Of a stretch of DNA of 36,129 nucleotides, positions 23,816 to 32,839 are shown piece after piece. The notes beneath the pieces are model-generated. The model searched no databases, was not told the origin of the DNA, and worked only from the letters and a program-made list of their open reading frames with translations. The stretch comes from Planctomycetota bacterium (GTDB lineage Bacteria > Planctomycetota > Phycisphaerae > Sedimentisphaerales > Anaerobacaceae): contig JADFJC010000024.1 in assembly GCA_022566315.1 (NCBI GenBank), positions 1 through 36,129 on the forward strand, given 5' to 3'. How positions within the stretch are numbered: position 1 is the first letter of the stretch; every line of letters begins with the position of its first letter. The position numbers were made by a program, and so were the translations under genes.

Positions 23816-23969
23816 AGCTAAAGTGCCAGCTTTGCTGTCATTCTGAACGCAGCGTAGCGAAGTGAAGAATCTCTTTTTCGTTGACCAGATCCTTCGGCTT
23901 CGCCTCAGGATGACACTTACGTGTCACTTTAGGCACTTTAGCTCACTTCAAACTTTAGGCACTTTAGTC
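23816..23969 (-). repeat. Dispersed palindromic element, copy 4 of 4
   Basis: Same orientation as copy 3, with CTTTGCTGTCATTCTGAACGC, CAGATCCTTCGGCTTC and GATGACACTTACGTGTCAC. It supplies the stop codon (TAA at 23966-23964) and the last codon of the LysR gene. Confidence 0.85.
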
Positions 23970-24863
23970 ACCTTTCATACTTTGCGGTTTCTTACGTAGT
24001 AATTCAATAAAGTATCGGCCAGCCTGGCCTAAAATTTTACCTTTACGGACAATAATTCCGGTTGGCCTGACAAATTTTTCATTCGAAAAGGCAATCGCCT
24101 TTATTGTTCCGCTGCTCAGTTCCTGAAGAATTGCGGTTTGGGGCAATATACTTATCCCTGAATTTATTTCCACCGCCCGCTTGACCGTTTCGATGTTATC
24201 GAATTCCATCACCGGCCGGACAATAACATTATAACGCTCTAAAATATTGTCTATCCACACCCGTGTAGGAACACCTTTCTCAAAGGCGATGAATCTTTCA
24301 AACTGAAGTTTGTGAATGTCGATCTGCGATTCGTATGATAATAGATGTTTCGGGCTGCAGACCAAAACCAGCGGCTCATCTTCAAAGTCATACACATCGA
24401 GTCTTTTGTCTCTTTTAGGAACAGCTACAAGACCGATATCGACATCGCCCGATAAAACCAGCTCATAAATCCGGTCGGCACTAAAGTATTCAATATGGAC
24501 ATTAACGTTTGGATAGCTGACCATAAATTTCTTAACGTAGTCAGGCAGGGTATGCATCCCGATACTAAAAATCGCAGCCACGTTTATTCTGCTAACAGAG
24601 GATTTTTGCAAGGTGCTTAGTTCATTCTTCAGTTGTTCATATCTTTCAAGCATATCTTTGAAGGCCTGGTAAAGCAACCGGCCTGCCTTAGTAAGTTCAA
24701 TAGGTCTTTTCTTACGGTCTATCAACTGGCACTTGTGGGCAAGCTCAAGCTGTGCAAGCTGCTGTGAGACTGCAGATTGACTTAGAAGATGTTTTTCAGC
24801 AGTTCTTGAGAAGCTTTGTAAATCTGCTAAATCACAAAATACCTTTAGCATCTCTATATGCAT
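23964..24863 (-). CDS. LysR-family transcriptional regulator
   Basis: This 299-residue protein has a winged helix-turn-helix in residues 1-60 (FCDLADLQSFSRTAEKHLL, then SQSAVSQQLAQLE) and a two-lobed effector domain with DVDIGLVAVP and SGISILPQTA. It is closest in style to the CysB/CbbR-type branch. It is divergent from the FMN glutamate-synthase-like gene 124 bp away, and a palindrome at 24934-24948 fits its operator; LysR proteins often control divergent neighbours. Its stop and last residue come from the repeat at 23816-23969, so a few original C-terminal residues may be missing. Confidence 0.9.
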   Translation of the reverse strand: MHIEMLKVFCDLADLQSFSRTAEKHLLSQSAVSQQLAQLELAHKCQLIDRKKRPIELTKAGRLLYQAFKDMLERYEQLKNELSTLQKSSVSRINVAAIFSIGMHTLPDYVKKFMVSYPNVNVHIEYFSADRIYELVLSGDVDIGLVAVPKRDKRLDVYDFEDEPLVLVCSPKHLLSYESQIDIHKLQFERFIAFEKGVPTRVWIDNILERYNVIVRPVMEFDNIETVKRAVEINSGISILPQTAILQELSSGTIKAIAFSNEKFVRPTGIIVRKGKILGQAGRYFIELLRKKPQSMKGD

Positions 24864-24933
24864 TATAAGCTCATCTAATAATTTGTATCAGTTTAATTCG
24901 CTTGTCCTGCCACGATAAACGCTCTACCATAGT

Positions 24934-24948
24934 ATTAGTTTTGCTAAT
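24934..24948. promoter_or_regulatory. Putative LysR operator (T-N11-A box)
   Basis: ATTAG-TTTTG-CTAAT is a perfect 5-5-5 inverted repeat that fits the T-N11-A consensus of LysR-type regulators. It sits in the divergent gap, about 40 nt before the glutamate-synthase-like start. Confidence 0.6.
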
Positions 24949-24987
24949 CAAATACAACTTTAATATTGTAATTAAGGAGTGAAAAAA

Positions 24988-26586
24988 ATGAATTTGCAGC
25001 AACCCAATGCTAATGAAGTTACCCAGACTTCAAACCGTTCAAGAAGTGTTTCGCCCGTTTCGGGTATCTGTACCCGTTGTATTGACGGCTGCCGCGGCAA
25101 TTGTGAGATTTTTAAGTCCTCCTTCCGCGGCAGAGAGGTGATTTACCCTGGCCCGTTCGGTACCCTTACCGCCGGCGCCGACAAAGAGTATCCCATCGAT
25201 TATTCACATCTGAATATTATGGGCTATGCGCTGGGTGCAAAGGGCCTGCCGGAAGGCCAGGTAGGTAATCCGGACAATACTCTGTTTCCTATGGTCAATA
25301 CCGAGACCGAATACGGCTGCGGCACTAAGGTCAAGATGCGGATGCCTGTTTTCACCGGTGCGTTAGGTTCAACGGATATTGCCCGTAAGAACTGGGAGCA
25401 TTTTGCAGCCGGTGCCGGCATTGCTGGTATAACCATCGTTTGCGGTGAAAACGTCTGCGGCATCGACCCGGAATTGGAACTGGATTCAAAGGGCAAAATC
25501 AAGAAAGCACCGAATATGGCCGAACGCGTCCAGCAGTACCGAAAATGGCACGAGGGCTACGGCGATATGATTGTCCAGATGAACGTCGAAGATACCCGCC
25601 TGGGTGTGGCCGAATATGTCATTGGAGAACTTGGCATCGAAAGTATCGAGCTAAAGTGGGGCCAGGGTGCAAAATGCATCGGCGGCGAGATTCAGGTCGA
25701 TTCGCTTGAACGCGCCCTTGAACTGCAAAAAAGAGGCTATCTGGTTACTCCCGACCCTTCCGTTGAGGCCCACCAGGCAGCTTTCAGAGACGGAGCTTTG
25801 AGGCATTTTGAAAGACACTCACGTCTTGGCTTTATTGACCAGGAAGGTTTTATGAAAGAGGTCGAACGCGTACGCAAGCTCGGGGCCAAACGCGTAACGC
25901 TCAAAACAGGTGCCTATCCGATGCGCGAGCTGGCAATGGCGATTAAATGGTCCTCGGATGCCAAACTCGACCTGCTGACCATTGATGGTGCACCCGGCGG
26001 AACCGGCATGAGCCCCTGGCGTATGATGGAAGAATGGGGCGTTCCGACCTTCTACCTGCAGGCGATGACCAATGAGCTATGCCGGAAGTTAGCGGCGAAA
26101 GGTGCGTTTGTCCCGGACATCGCAATTGCCGGCGGCATGAGCACCGAAGACCACATCTTCAAGGTCCTGGCGATGGGCGCTCCATTTACAAAAGCCGTCT
26201 GTATGGGCAGGGCACTGATGATTCCCGGTATGGTCGGCAAGAATATCGGACTATGGCTGCAGGAAGGCGCAAATGCCCTGCCAAAGACCGTTGGTACTTT
26301 CGGCTCGAAGGTCGAGGAAATTTTTGTTTGCTATGAAGACCTGGTTGCTAAGTATGGCAAAGATACTGTCAAGGAAATGCCGCTTGGAGCTATCGGGCTT
26401 TACACATTCATCGATAAGCTCAAAGTCGGCCTGCAGCAATTGATGGCCGGCAGCCGGAATTTCAGGGTCTCAGCTATCAGCAGGGACGACCTTATGTCTT
26501 TAACACCCGAAGCTACACAGGTATCCGGCATACCTTACGTGATGGATGCTTACAGAGAAGAAGCTGAAAAGATTATAAGCGCCTGA
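24988..26586 (+). CDS. FMN-binding glutamate synthase-domain family protein
   Basis: Starts at ATG 24988 with AAGGAG 8 nt upstream; a GTG at 24979 overlaps that site. The 532-residue product has an N-terminal GICTRCIDGCRGNCEI cysteine cluster, a TIM-barrel glutamate-synthase core with FTGALGSTDIARKNWEHF, VQMNVEDTRLG, KWGQGAK, LTIDGAPGGTGMSP, IAGGMSTEDHIFKVLAMGA and MGRALMIPG. These segments bind FMN and match the catalytic half of glutamate synthase and archaeal-type relatives. The family is found in anaerobes; the true substrate and electron donor are uncertain, since the amidotransferase domain and most Fe-S parts of true glutamate synthase are absent. A terminator follows, and a LysR regulator is divergent. 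Confidence 0.85.
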   Translation: MNLQQPNANEVTQTSNRSRSVSPVSGICTRCIDGCRGNCEIFKSSFRGREVIYPGPFGTLTAGADKEYPIDYSHLNIMGYALGAKGLPEGQVGNPDNTLFPMVNTETEYGCGTKVKMRMPVFTGALGSTDIARKNWEHFAAGAGIAGITIVCGENVCGIDPELELDSKGKIKKAPNMAERVQQYRKWHEGYGDMIVQMNVEDTRLGVAEYVIGELGIESIELKWGQGAKCIGGEIQVDSLERALELQKRGYLVTPDPSVEAHQAAFRDGALRHFERHSRLGFIDQEGFMKEVERVRKLGAKRVTLKTGAYPMRELAMAIKWSSDAKLDLLTIDGAPGGTGMSPWRMMEEWGVPTFYLQAMTNELCRKLAAKGAFVPDIAIAGGMSTEDHIFKVLAMGAPFTKAVCMGRALMIPGMVGKNIGLWLQEGANALPKTVGTFGSKVEEIFVCYEDLVAKYGKDTVKEMPLGAIGLYTFIDKLKVGLQQLMAGSRNFRVSAISRDDLMSLTPEATQVSGIPYVMDAYREEAEKIISA

Positions 26587-26615
26587 GCGCTTTTCAGAAC
26601 ATCTGTTGGTCTCAA

Positions 26616-26648
26616 GGGGCGTCTGTTATTAACAGGCGCCCTTTTTTT
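26616..26648 (+). terminator. Rho-independent terminator
   Basis: GGGCG-t-CTGTTA and TAACAG-g-CGCCC form an 11-bp stem with one mismatch, directly followed by seven T residues. It ends the glutamate-synthase-like transcript. Confidence 0.9.
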
Positions 26649-26687
26649 CTTGCGTAATTCTCAAGACGCCGTTACAATTCGCTTCCG

Positions 26688-27461
26688 ATGGAAAAAGATG
26701 TGGACATTAATAAAGTTGTTCGCCAGCATCTTGAAATGGAGCAGTTTTTCTCCGGCTTTTCTCTCAAGGGCAAAGCCTGGACACCTGAACCACAGCAGCA
26801 GGAGAACAATATGGCTGACGCCGAGAAAGCTGCCGAGCCTGCCCCCTTGCTTTCGCAAGAAAGCAAAAAGGGGCTTGAAAAAATCGCTGAGGAAGTTCAC
26901 CAATGCCGCAAATGCGGCCTGGGGTCGCTGCGGACAAACGCAGTACCCGGCGAGGGCAATCCGAACGCCCGCATAATGTTCGTGGGCGAAGGACCCGGAG
27001 CTGACGAAGATGCGCAAGGCCGACCTTTTGTCGGAAGAGCTGGACAACTATTGGATAAGGTAATCTCGGCAATGGGCCTGAAACGAAGCGAGGTCTTTAT
27101 AGGCAACATCCTGAAGTGTCGTCCGCCGGAGAACCGCGACCCTCGCGCCGATGAGATAATAAACTGCCTGCCCTATCTTCAAAGACAGATTGAGATAATA
27201 GAACCTGAAATCATCGTAGCTCTGGGTGCCCACGCAGCCAAGACGCTGTTGAACACCACCAAGTCGATTGGCCAACTGCGCGGCCAATTCCACGAATACT
27301 ATCCCGGCCTCGGCAGACCGCCTATAAAGCTTATGCCCACATACCACACTGCATACCTGCTGAGAAATTACTCGCCGGAGAACCGAAGAAGGGTCTGGGA
27401 GGATATGAAAAAGGTCCTCACCGAGCTCGGCCTGCCAATCCCCGAACACCAAAAAGGATGA
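26688..27461 (+). CDS. Family 4 uracil-DNA glycosylase ([4Fe-4S])
   Basis: The 257-residue protein has the family 4 signatures: VGEGPGADEDAQGRPFVG (99-116) binding uracil, and PTYHTAYLLRN (217-227) with the catalytic-loop histidine H220. Cys73, Cys76, Cys144 and Cys160 match the known iron-sulphur ligand spacing (CxxC...C x15 C). It removes uracil from DNA in base-excision repair. An extra N-terminal stretch of about 60 low-complexity residues precedes the domain, as often seen in this family. The gene starts 40 nt after a terminator and so has its own promoter or relies on read-through. Confidence 0.93.
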   Translation: MEKDVDINKVVRQHLEMEQFFSGFSLKGKAWTPEPQQQENNMADAEKAAEPAPLLSQESKKGLEKIAEEVHQCRKCGLGSLRTNAVPGEGNPNARIMFVGEGPGADEDAQGRPFVGRAGQLLDKVISAMGLKRSEVFIGNILKCRPPENRDPRADEIINCLPYLQRQIEIIEPEIIVALGAHAAKTLLNTTKSIGQLRGQFHEYYPGLGRPPIKLMPTYHTAYLLRNYSPENRRRVWEDMKKVLTELGLPIPEHQKG

Positions 27462-27963
27462 TTCCATCCAAGTTTAGAAGACAGTAGTATTCTGTCACTC
27501 GTGATTTGATGAATTGTCATTCCGAGCGGAAATAGCCTTTAGCTTTGAGCGACGCCGAAGGGGCAGCGGAGTCGAGGAATCTGTTTCAATAGACCCTTTC
27601 GACCCTTCGGCTTCCCTTTCGACTGCGCTCAGGGCTACGGCTAATTCAGGGCAAGCCTTTTCTCGCTCGGGGCGGAATTTTGGTACTGAATTATGAACTG
27701 CTCAGTGTGGGCGGCGAAAAATATACCGGCCCAGACAGGAGCAAGTCGATCAGCCCGGCGAGCAAAACCCAGACCCGAAGACAACCGAAAAAAGCGGTTC
27801 TGTCTGAGAAATGCCGAAACAGCAAGGGTTTACGAAAAAAAATATCAACAAAAATACAAAAAAACTGTAACGTTTTATTGTAGTACGCGTCTAAACTTAT
27901 ATAACGAACATAACGGGCTCTCGGTCCGACCAAATAATTAACCGTATTTGGAGGTTCCGCAAA
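27462..27963. other. Gene-free interval with a diverged repeat and likely promoter
   Basis: About 27515-27690 contains GTCATTCCGAGCGG, GCGGAGTCGAGGAATCT and several CCCTTCGGC/GCGCTCAGGG units, a diverged relative of the four dispersed repeats. The rest is A-rich (27825-27875) and should hold the promoter of the LamG selenoprotein gene. The short frames seen here have no recognisable content. Confidence 0.55.
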
Positions 27964-30003
27964 ATGCGAAGCAAAATCTATATTCAAATCGTTGTGGGAA
28001 TTAGCGTGCTTATCTTTACATCAACGGCTGTGGCACAAGAAGAGCAGTGGCTGCAATATCACTCAGAGCGCGAAGCACAGCGGATAGTCGGCGATATGGG
28101 AACGTCAACCCTGCAAGTGCTGTCCAGTAAGCCGCAGGGCGTTGAGCTGCCGCAATTCAAGGCCCAACAACAGTTTTTCGCTCAGTGGTCAACTCCTATG
28201 GTCGAGAGCGGCCAACTATGGATAGCGCTGGACCGTACACAAAAACAGGGGCAGTGGGACCGGTTGTTTATCGACTCGAACGGAAACGGCCATCTCAATG
28301 ACGAAACCGCTATAACAGCGTACCGCACAGACCGATATTATACGTATTTTGGACCTGTTAAGGTGGTATTTCAAGGCGAAGATGGGCCCATAACTTATCA
28401 TTTGAACTTTAGATTCTACAACCATAATGAGCGAAGTAAAAGATTATACGTGTATTCTGGCGGCTGGTACGAGGGGACCATCACTATAGCAGGAGCGAAA
28501 AAGCACTGCGTACTTATCGACCAGAATGCAAACGGCACGTTTGATGATAAATCGCTTGAAGCTCACAAGTGTGACCGTATTCGAATCGGCAGAAAGGGTA
28601 GTCTGGATACTGGTTATGTGGGCAATTATATCGAGGTGGACAGCACACTTTATCGAACCGAGATTGCCCGCGACGGTGCATACATAAAGCTTACAAAAGC
28701 CGAAGATGTGAAATTTGGAAATATTCGACTGCCTGAGACGATTACTGAGTTTTCCGCAGGCGGTGAAAACGGACTATTTACACTCAAACCGGAAAAGGGC
28801 ACCGGCTCGCTGCCGGTGGGGAGATATCGCGTCAATTACTGGGCCATTGAACGCGAAGACGAAAGGGGCAAAAAATGGAAGATGCGAAGCAGTATGTTCT
28901 CTCGAAAGGGTGATTTCGAGATAACGGCGGACAAAGAGGCTGAGCTTTCGATTGGTGAGCCGATTATTTCCACATTGGAAGCAACAAAAAGTGGCTCAGG
29001 ATATTCCTTCAGCCAAAATCTACAGGGGCGACTTGGCGAGCGTATCGAATTGACCCGTAACGGAGCACAGCCACCAGCCCCGAAACTCCACGTCAAAAAC
29101 AAAGACGGCACGTATGACCGTACCTTTAGCTTCGAGTATGGCTGAGGCGGCACCTGTTCGCTCTCGTGGCGAGAGCCAAAAAATGTAAAAGGACCGTTTA
29201 TCGCAACCGTTGAATTGGCCGGACCATTTAAGTTTGACAGCAAACCATACACTATAACAATACCATCTACAATCTCAACAGCATTACACACACTCATCGC
29301 CCGGTGGAAACTGGATGAGACCGAAGGCAGCAGCGCCAATGATTCATCCGGTAATAACCTTGTCGGTACGCTCGTTGGTAACCCACAGTGGCAGCCGTCA
29401 GGCGGAAAATTCGGCGGCGCACTGAAGCTCGACGGCGTGGATGACTATGTGGAGACAAATTATGCAACCGACTTGCCTGTTTGGACTTTAGCTGTCTGGG
29501 TAAATAGTCCCGCCGTACCTTCATCAGAGGTACCAAGCGGGCCGGTTCACCGGAATAAGAATTATCATATTAACTGGAACCATTCATTCGATGATTTCCG
29601 CGGGACGGCGGGAGTACAGGTTGGAGGCACATGGCATGCTGCGAGCTTCGGAGATTTACAGGCCAACACCTGGTATCACCTTGCTGCGACTTATGATGGA
29701 GAGGATTTCAAGGCATACAAAGATGGTATTTTAATCACGAATAATTCTACCCCTTCAGGTGACCCGGACAGTGAAAGTACAACTTTGAAACTTGGAAGGC
29801 ATTCGTTGTATGGCGATCATTTCGTCGGAACCATCGACGATGTCCGTATCTACAACTACGCTCTCTCGCAGGCTGATATTGCAAAGATTTTTGCCGACAA
29901 AAAGCTCGGCAAGGGCGTAAGCTGGACACCGGTTTTGGTCATTGTAGTTATAGCTGCCGTGGCAGCAGGACTGGCAATCTACAGAAAAAAAGCAACAGCT
30001 TAA
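27964..30003 (+). CDS. Exported LamG selenoprotein (UGA read as selenocysteine at residue 394)
   Basis: One continuous reading frame of 679 residues is interrupted only by TGA at 29143-29145. Signal peptide: residues 1-24. Two EF-hand-like loops (D104-SNGNGHLND and D186-QNANGTFDD) suggest calcium binding. Around the UGA the protein reads FEYG-U-GGTCSLSWR, with Cys398 as a possible partner (UxxxC). After it, strands KGPFIATVE and PYTITIP continue a domain that would otherwise be cut, then a LamG/concanavalin-like domain (about 446-640) and a C-terminal membrane anchor with a Lys/Arg tail (651-679). A perfect 7-bp hairpin lies 15-31 nt after the UGA. selC is in the same window. Function unknown; a surface redox role is inferred. 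GGAGG precedes the ATG. The next gene follows in 50 nt. The alternative, two separate genes or a nonsense mutation, fits less well. Confidence 0.85.
29160..29176 (+). promoter_or_regulatory. Predicted bacterial SECIS hairpin of the LamG selenoprotein
   Basis: GCTCTCG-TGG-CGAGAGC is a perfect 7-bp stem with a 3-nt loop containing G; the loop lies 22-24 nt after the UGA, within the spacing known for bacterial SECIS elements bound by SelB. Confidence 0.75.
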
Positions 30004-30053
30004 ACAGGGAATCAAAAATTAAGAAATGGCTAATACCGTGAAGGAGAGTTACT

Positions 30054-32579
30054 ATGCGCAAAAATTGGAGAGCAGTTTTGTGCGTGGGTTTGGCAATTGT
30101 CTTTGTTGCCAGTTTAGCCCAGGCGCAAAGCCGAAGAGCAAGAGTGCCTCGGAGCACCTCCACCCAAAGTGCCGGTAGTGAACAAGCCAAGCAAATAACC
30201 TGCACAGGCAAAGTAGTTGATGCCCAGGGTCAGCCAATCACCGATGCGAAAGTCAAACTGTACAAGTTGACGGTCAGCCCCGAAACTTTATCGTATGACG
30301 TAAAATTAGCACAGGAACTGGCCACCAAAGAGGATGGCGCTTTTACTATCAAAACCGAGACAAGCAGTGACGAATTCTCGGCCCAGGCGATTATCTTGGC
30401 CCAAAAGGAAGGCCTGGCAATGGGTTGGGCCAACTGGGTTTTACGGGATAATCTTGACGTTGAGATAAAATTGGGCCAGGCGAAGGTTCTGGCAGGGACG
30501 GTGGTTGATGAAGCCCAAAAACCCATTGCCGACACCGAAGTTGTTATTGCCTTTATGATTGTCGGGACCGGCCGAGAGTCACGATACCTGATGGGCAATA
30601 TGTTACAGGAACTGCTGACGGTCAGGACCAATACAGAGGGGAGATTTTCTTTTGGCAGCATTCCCGCTGAGGCCACAGCCGAGTTTTTGGTCAAAAAACC
30701 GGGAAGGGCTACGGTTAGCACGTTCCCTCCCGAAAATTATCAGGGCCGGTCGCTGCAATTCTCACCGGGACAAACCGACATTAAGCTCACTCAGCCGATA
30801 GAAGCAAAGATTGAAGGTATGGTCGTGGAAAAGGCAAGCGGCAAGCCGGTTGCTGGTATAAAAATAAGGGTATCACGAGTTCGCAATCAACCTAATTTCG
30901 GCCTAAAGCCGGTCGTCTCAAAAGAAGATGGAACGTTCAGCGCCAATGCCCTTGCCGGCGGCAAACATATTTTAAAGATTGTATCGCCGATGGGAAAACT
31001 GGCGGATTGGATAACCGAGCCGGTGGAAGTTCTGACAGAGACGGGCAAAACCAAAAGCGGCGTGAAAATGGAGCTGAGCAAAGGCGGTTTGTTGGAGGTT
31101 GTGATTACAGAGGCCGTAAGTAAACAACCCGTCGAGCAAGCGAGAGTAAGTATTCGACAGCAAGCCAGCAATAAATATTTTGGTGCTCTTTCCAACGAAG
31201 ATGGAATTGCCCGGATTCGCCTGATGCCGGGAGAATATCAGATGAGCGGGGTTTACAAACAAGGTTATTCGCGTCAGAGGCAACAGGAGACCATCACAAT
31301 TGAGGACGGCAAGACGGCACGCATTGAATGTCAGCTTGTCGACCAGCCGAAAATTACAGGTGTAGTACGCGATGAAAAAGACAAGCCGGTACAAGGCGTC
31401 AAACTTAAAGTTTGTCCAACCGGCGGGCAAGATGTCAGTTCGGATGCTGAGGGAAAATTCGAGGTCAATTGGGACCCTCGTGGTTGGGGAGAACGGGAAA
31501 CGACTTTCTATCTTGTGGCCAGGCACGAGCAGCGTAATTTGGCTGCTACTGTGGAAATCGATGAAGATACAAGGACGCTCGATATCAGACTTAGGCCCGG
31601 CGTAACTTTCACCGGAAAAGTGCTGGACCCTGATGGTAAAGGCATTGCCAATGCCCGGATTTTGGTTATGCTGCGAGCATCAAGTTGGGGCTCGACAATA
31701 GCACGCGACATAGGGCAAAGCAATGCTGAAGGGAATTTTGAAATCAAGGCCATACCGGCTGAGCACAAATACAGCATAACTGCAAGTGCCGAAGGATACG
31801 GCCAAAATCGTACCGAAGTCCAGGCCGATGACGCCGTGGATAATCAACTTGATGTAGGGACATTAACATTAGCCGTGGCGAATCTGTCGGTTTCAGGTGT
31901 GGTGGTAGATGCCAATGATAAGCCGGTGGCCAATGCCAGAATCTCTACCTACGGCGAAGGTCAGCCGTATCGCAATACACAAACAGATGCAGACGGCAAA
32001 TTCACGATTGAGAAAATCTGCGCCGGAAAGATTCGAATCAGTACAAATATAAGTGGTAAAACACGATTGTACGGCAGTGTCGAAACCGAGGGCGGAGCAA
32101 CCGATGTCAAGGTCGTGATAAGCGAAAGACCATCAACTACTCGCTATGTGCCGAAGCGCCCCCCTTCGCTTGTGGGCAGGCCCTTACCTGAACTAAAAGA
32201 CTTGAAGATTGAAATATCATCGGCCGATGTCAGCGATAAAATGATACTTGTCTGCTTCTGGGATATGGAGCAGCGGCCGTCACGGTATTGCATCAGACAG
32301 CTCGCCAAACAAGCTGAGGAACTGAAAGGAAAAGGCGTAGCTGTCGTCACAGTTCAGGCCTCGAAGATTGATGAGAACAAACTCAATGAGTGGGTGAAAA
32401 ATAACAACATCCCCTTCACCGTCGGAATGATTCAGGGCGATGAGGAGGAAACACGTTTCACATGGGGCGTCAAGTCTCTTCCCTGGCTGATTCTCACCGA
32501 CCGCAAGCATATTGTCCGTGCGGAAGATTTCAGGCTGTCTGAACTCGATGAGAAATTATCTGCAATCAGTCAAAAGTAA
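30054..32579 (+). CDS. Large exported carboxypeptidase-regulatory-like protein with thioredoxin-like C-terminus
   Basis: The 841-residue product has a signal peptide (CVGLAIVFVASLAQA). Residues about 45-700 contain six or seven repeats of the carboxypeptidase regulatory-like (transthyretin-type) beta-sandwich, each opening with a G-x-V-x-D-x-x-x-KPI-x-x-A pattern (for example TGKVVDAQGQPITDAKV, SGVVVDANDKPVANARI). From residue 730 a thioredoxin-like domain follows: ILVCFWDMEQRPSRYC with Cys734 and Cys746, then SLPWLILTD with the cis-proline equivalent. The redox pair is unusual in spacing. The gene begins 50 nt after the LamG selenoprotein and the two probably share a transcript. The TAA stop coincides with the end of a MITE-like element. 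Confidence 0.85.
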   Translation: MRKNWRAVLCVGLAIVFVASLAQAQSRRARVPRSTSTQSAGSEQAKQITCTGKVVDAQGQPITDAKVKLYKLTVSPETLSYDVKLAQELATKEDGAFTIKTETSSDEFSAQAIILAQKEGLAMGWANWVLRDNLDVEIKLGQAKVLAGTVVDEAQKPIADTEVVIAFMIVGTGRESRYLMGNMLQELLTVRTNTEGRFSFGSIPAEATAEFLVKKPGRATVSTFPPENYQGRSLQFSPGQTDIKLTQPIEAKIEGMVVEKASGKPVAGIKIRVSRVRNQPNFGLKPVVSKEDGTFSANALAGGKHILKIVSPMGKLADWITEPVEVLTETGKTKSGVKMELSKGGLLEVVITEAVSKQPVEQARVSIRQQASNKYFGALSNEDGIARIRLMPGEYQMSGVYKQGYSRQRQQETITIEDGKTARIECQLVDQPKITGVVRDEKDKPVQGVKLKVCPTGGQDVSSDAEGKFEVNWDPRGWGERETTFYLVARHEQRNLAATVEIDEDTRTLDIRLRPGVTFTGKVLDPDGKGIANARILVMLRASSWGSTIARDIGQSNAEGNFEIKAIPAEHKYSITASAEGYGQNRTEVQADDAVDNQLDVGTLTLAVANLSVSGVVVDANDKPVANARISTYGEGQPYRNTQTDADGKFTIEKICAGKIRISTNISGKTRLYGSVETEGGATDVKVVISERPSTTRYVPKRPPSLVGRPLPELKDLKIEISSADVSDKMILVCFWDMEQRPSRYCIRQLAKQAEELKGKGVAVVTVQASKIDENKLNEWVKNNNIPFTVGMIQGDEEETRFTWGVKSLPWLILTDRKHIVRAEDFRLSELDEKLSAISQK

Positions 32580-32743
32580 GGACTGGTAAAGAAATCAGGT
32601 TTCGTTTTTGGCTGAGCGAGGACAAGGCTGGCAAGGAAGCAAAACGCAGGACTACTGGTTGGTAGTCCGAGTTTTGCTGAGGCCGCCAAAAGCCGAAGCC
32701 GCAGCCAGCCAAAAATGGAAGATAATTTATTTACAAGTTCTAA
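32577..32743 (+). mobile_element. MITE-like element, copy 2 (TA-flanked)
   Basis: Left end TAAGGACTGGTAAA and right end TTTACAAGTTCTAA match, in reverse orientation, the element at 8493-8656. The interior is nearly identical over 160 bp apart from a few substitutions and a 3-bp insertion. The first three bases form the stop codon of the upstream gene. It separates two convergent genes. Confidence 0.75.
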
Positions 32744-32839
32744 GGCTTATTTGCAAGAGCTGTACGATTACAGCATCTTCGTCACGGCCTATCCCGCAAA
32801 AAGGTATAATCTTCGCCATCTTCGCCCCAAACGTTTTTG

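Noticed and set aside
26584-26700. UGA at the end of the glutamate-synthase-like gene with a long open frame after it
   Set aside because: The open frame runs through a clear terminator, has no Cys or redox motif near the UGA, and the protein already ends at its expected length.
27459-27520. UGA at the end of the uracil-DNA glycosylase
   Set aside because: The downstream frame is short and meaningless and the enzyme is full length.
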